Shown here: in pieces, positions 61,748 through 64,000 of the stretch
How positions within the stretch are numbered: the first letter of the stretch is position 1
Layout: every line of letters starts with the position of its first letter
NCBI RefSeq assembly: GCF_021502655.1
Contig: NZ_JAKFFT010000004.1
Coordinates: 186,001 to 250,000 of the forward strand
From: Dyadobacter sp. CY347
GTDB taxonomy: Bacteria > Bacteroidota > Bacteroidia > Cytophagales > Spirosomataceae
Reading direction: 5' to 3'
Length of the DNA: 64,000 nt
The notes under the pieces: model-generated
Told to the model about the DNA's origin: nothing
Databases searched by the model: none
What the model saw: only the letters and a program-made list of their open reading frames with translations
Position numbers and translations under genes: made by a program

Positions 61748-62992
61748 TTGAAAACAGTATCTTCCCAAGATCCTTACGCCGCCCTCCGGTATTCTGATTT
61801 CCGGTTTTTTATTTCCAATTCGTTTCTCTTTTCGGCATCTATCCTTATTCAGGAAGTGATTGTTGCATACGAACTTTACAAGCTCACGCATGATCCGCTG
61901 GCACTTGGACTGATCGGGCTTGCACAGGTGATCCCGTTCGTGATCACATCCATTTTCGGCGGTTATGTGGCTGATCAGAAGAACAAGATTACGATCATGC
62001 ACATTAGCCTGGTGGTGATCTTGCTTGGTTCGGTGATCCTTTATATGGCATTTCAGCCATTCATTTATAATGCACTTTCGGAGGCGCAGCATTTGATTGT
62101 CATCTATTCTGTTTTTGCCTTAATAGGTTTTGCAAAAGGCTTTTACTCACCCGCTTCCAGCTCGTTAAAACCGTTTCTGGTTCCCAGGGTGATCTATCAC
62201 AATTCATCAACTTGGAGCAGCTCTTTTTCGCAGGCAGGTTCCATAACCGGCCCGGCCATTGCTGGTTTCCTTTATGCTTACATGGGCCTTACTAACACAT
62301 TACTGATCGTTATTGCCAATTTCGTGATCTGCTGGATTTTATTGGGCATGATCAAAACGCGTCCTGAGTTTCCCAAGATCGTTACGCCCATTATGGAAAG
62401 CCTGAAAGAGGGTTTTCGGTTTGTTTTCCGCACCAGGATCGTGTTATATGCCATTTCGCTGGACCTCTTTTCGGTGCTTTTTGGCGGTGTGGTGGCTATT
62501 TTACCCGTTTTTGCAGAAGATATTTTGAAAGTAGGACCACAAGGTCTGGGATTGCTACGGGCGGCTCCATCGATTGGCTCGCTGCTTACAATGTTTGCCA
62601 TGGCTTATTATCCGCCCACGCACAATGCATGGCGGAATATGCTCATTGCGGTGGCAGGTTTTGGGGTTTGCACTATTATTTTTTCGTTATCCACCAATTT
62701 TCTGCTGTCCTGTGCGGCGCTGTTCGCCACCGGTGTTTTTGATAGTGTAAGTGTAATTGTAAGACAAACAATCCTGCTCATTTATCCTCCCGACGAAATG
62801 CGCGGACGCGTTGCTGCTGTGAATGGCATTTTCGTAAGTTCCTCCAACGAACTGGGCGCCTTCGAATCCGGTGTTATGGCCAAAGCCTTTGGGGCAGTCC
62901 CCTCTGTCATGGCCGGCGGCATCCTCACCATCATCGTCGTCACCTACATTTACCTGCGATCGAAAGACCTGTTTTCGGTGAGGTTGAGTTAG
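61748..62992 (+). CDS. MFS transporter (EntS-like exporter type)
   Basis: The 414-residue product has about 12 membrane helices and the layout of EntS/DHA3-type exporters: DPYAALRYSDFRFFISNSFLFSAS at the N-terminus, the loop motif GGYVADQKNK after helix 2, GFAKGFYSPASSSLKPFLVP in the middle and PPDEMRGRVAAVNGIF near the C-terminus. The substrate is unknown. The only start that leaves a sensible N-terminus is TTG 61748 (read MKTVSS). It is divergent from the ABC-ATPase/TolC operon and could share its operators. Confidence 0.88.
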   Translation: MKTVSSQDPYAALRYSDFRFFISNSFLFSASILIQEVIVAYELYKLTHDPLALGLIGLAQVIPFVITSIFGGYVADQKNKITIMHISLVVILLGSVILYMAFQPFIYNALSEAQHLIVIYSVFALIGFAKGFYSPASSSLKPFLVPRVIYHNSSTWSSSFSQAGSITGPAIAGFLYAYMGLTNTLLIVIANFVICWILLGMIKTRPEFPKIVTPIMESLKEGFRFVFRTRIVLYAISLDLFSVLFGGVVAILPVFAEDILKVGPQGLGLLRAAPSIGSLLTMFAMAYYPPTHNAWRNMLIAVAGFGVCTIIFSLSTNFLLSCAALFATGVFDSVSVIVRQTILLIYPPDEMRGRVAAVNGIFVSSSNELGAFESGVMAKAFGAVPSVMAGGILTIIVVTYIYLRSKDLFSVRLS

Positions 62993-63039
62993 TATGAATT
63001 GGTAATTTTATTAAATTGCATAGGTAAATCAGGAAGAAA

Positions 63040-63279
63040 ATGGTGTCAACATCAGAGAGATTTCGTGGGAACGGCAGGCTTAACGATATGCAGATTAGCA
63101 TATTACGGCTTTTTGAGCAAGGCATTAGCGAAACGGATGAACTTAAAGTTCGAAAAATGCTGATGGACTACTTTGATGATGGATTGCAAAAAGAATTGGA
63201 AGAAGTTCTAGATAAGAAAAAATACTCAACTCAGGATTATCATAAGATGCTGTCAGATGATAATTTTAGGAGTAAATGA
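63040..63279 (+). CDS. putative antitoxin of a PIN toxin pair
   Basis: The 79-residue product is helical and highly charged (ILRLFEQGISETDELKVRKMLMDYFDDGLQKELEEVLDKKKYSTQDYHKMLSDD). It has no DNA-binding fold I recognise, though the second half, ending in YHKML, resembles small antitoxins of PIN toxins. The next gene encodes a PIN protein and overlaps it by four bases (ATGA), the usual sign of a coupled toxin-antitoxin operon. Confidence 0.75.
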   Translation: MVSTSERFRGNGRLNDMQISILRLFEQGISETDELKVRKMLMDYFDDGLQKELEEVLDKKKYSTQDYHKMLSDDNFRSK

Positions 63280-63689
63280 TTAAAGCCGTTATAGATACCA
63301 ATTGTCTAAGGGCTTCAATTCCTCCCAAAAGCCCATATTATCAACTATATATCGATTTTAAATCTGGCAAATTTGAATGGTATGTCAGCAATGAGATATT
63401 AATGGAGTACGATGAAATCCTCACTGAAACCTATTCTCAAAAAACTGCTCAGTTCATCCTGCATCAGCTAGCAGTTGCTCATAATGTCGTTTTTTCGGAG
63501 CCGGCTTTCAAGTGGAACTTAGTGGCGAGTGATCCTGATGATAACAAATTTTCAGACCTGGCAATCAGTTCAAATTGCGATTATCTTGTGAGTAATGATC
63601 GGGACTTTGATGTATTCAAAAACATCCTGTTTCCAAAATTACTGGTCATAGACTTACAGTCGTTTCTTCGCTTGCTAGCAGCATCTTAA
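63276..63689 (+). CDS. PIN-domain toxin (putative ribonuclease)
   Basis: The 137-residue product has the PIN-domain acidic residues: Asp in MIKAVIDTNCL, Glu in NEILMEYDEIL, and the Asp pair in DNKFSDLAISSNCDYLVSNDRDFD. It matches the family annotated as toxin component, PIN family (COG1569-like). Such toxins cut RNA and are neutralised by the upstream partner. The pair sits next to another FtsX permease and has an AT-richer look than the surrounding genes, so it may have been acquired by transfer. Confidence 0.9.
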   Translation: MIKAVIDTNCLRASIPPKSPYYQLYIDFKSGKFEWYVSNEILMEYDEILTETYSQKTAQFILHQLAVAHNVVFSEPAFKWNLVASDPDDNKFSDLAISSNCDYLVSNDRDFDVFKNILFPKLLVIDLQSFLRLLAAS

Positions 63690-63697
63690 GACTTACT

Positions 63698-64000
63698 TCA
63701 CTCGCTCCGCAAGTTCTTAACCGGATTCATCAATGCTGCTTTTGTTGTTTGCAGGCATACTAGCAGGATGATAATTAAGCCGAATCCCAGCCCGACGAGT
63801 GCGAACGGTTCCCAGCCGACCTGGATGCGGTAGGCGTAGGTTTCCAGCCAGCGTTTCATGGTGAGGAATGCGAGTGGAAAGGAAATGAGCATCGCCACGG
63901 CCATTACGAGCACGAATTCTTTCAGGAAAAGCATGATGATGCCTATTTCCGTGGCGCCGAGGACCTTGCGGATGCCCAGTTCGCGCGTCCGGCGTGCGAC
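63698..64000 (-). CDS. FtsX/MacB-like ABC transporter permease, 3' end only (cut by window end)
   Basis: On the - strand the frame is open from the window edge, reading VARRTRELGIRKVLGAT, then two hydrophobic helices and the family C-terminus LMNPVKNLRSE. This is the last about 100 residues of a two-module permease like those at 1-24 kb; the ATG at 63934 is internal. Compared with those, it has RTRELGIRK in place of RTKEIGIRK and a different final helix (GFGLIIILLVCLQTTKAAL), so it belongs to another subgroup. The gene converges on the PIN toxin gene with an 8-bp gap. Confidence 0.9.
   Translation of the reverse strand, partial: VARRTRELGIRKVLGATEIGIIMLFLKEFVLVMAVAMLISFPLAFLTMKRWLETYAYRIQVGWEPFALVGLGFGLIIILLVCLQTTKAALMNPVKNLRSE

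Noticed and set aside
63698-64000. Truncated permease as a pseudogene
   Set aside because: The frame is open to the window edge without a stop, so it is cut by the window, not broken.

Overview
The window looks like a chromosomal piece of a Bacteroidota genome of the Cytophagales type (Dyadobacter/Spirosoma-like). This rests on content, not on a database hit. There is a protein with a type IX secretion C-terminal sorting domain, an OMP_b-brl_3-type outer-membrane barrel, DUF2911, DUF4097 and DUF885 proteins, many lipoproteins, promoters of the Bacteroidetes type (-7 box TAnnTTTG), few recognisable Shine-Dalgarno sequences, and a large paralogous set of about 800-residue FtsX/MacB-like permeases.

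Layout. 1-24.4 kb: a permease array. One 3' fragment and seven complete permease genes lie in four transcription units on the + strand, interrupted by a REP-like hairpin element (3897-4001), a small secreted protein, an outer-membrane beta-barrel receptor-like protein, a small lipoprotein and a Wzi-like outer-membrane protein. 24.4-29.2 kb: a probable zinc-binding AztD-like lipoprotein behind two Fur-family (Zur-like) palindromes, then on the - strand a class-A-beta-lactamase-like hydrolase, a CBM9-like protein and a DUF885 metallopeptidase-like lipoprotein. 29.3-32.8 kb: an ECF sigma factor without an adjacent anti-sigma gene, about 0.9 kb of noncoding DNA, and a T9SS cargo protein with a triplicated module. 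32.8-39.5 kb: GH1 glycosidase, DUF4097 beta-solenoid protein, ComEA-like HhH protein, LOG-family protein, RpiB and a polytopic membrane protein. 39.6-49.1 kb: rbfA with a LolC/E-like permease, M1 aminopeptidase, a LacI-type regulator, a two-gene operon (a protein with the class II terpene-cyclase-like motif DVDDTA plus a flavin/2Fe-2S reductase), Nfu, and rplU-rpmA. 49.3-57.9 kb: redoxin, SMP-30-like protein, DgkA-type kinase, an odd membrane fusion protein with a winged-helix regulator, DUF2911, recG, FGGY kinase and SGNH hydrolase. 58-64 kb: paired beta-barrel proteins, a TolC plus ABC ATPase operon divergent from an MFS exporter, a PIN-type toxin-antitoxin pair, and the 3' end of another permease.

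The most interesting pattern is regulatory. A 16-bp palindrome, TGTnCG-RWWT-CGnACA, stands in front of each of the three permease transcription units whose upstream DNA is visible. It occurs again as a perfectly arranged tandem pair in the divergent region of the TolC/ABC-ATPase operon about 40 kb away. Tandem copies are centred exactly 20 bp apart at 21.87 and 61.66 kb, with a degenerate 20-bp-spaced partner at 7.3 kb. The permease units carry no ATPase of their own. I therefore infer a single regulon in which one ATPase/TolC pair serves many interchangeable FtsX permeases under a common dimeric activator or repressor that is not encoded in the window.

No tRNA, rRNA, CRISPR array, insertion sequence or replication origin was recognised. 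Start codons were moved downstream of the longest possible ORF where a signal peptide or family N-terminus supports this.
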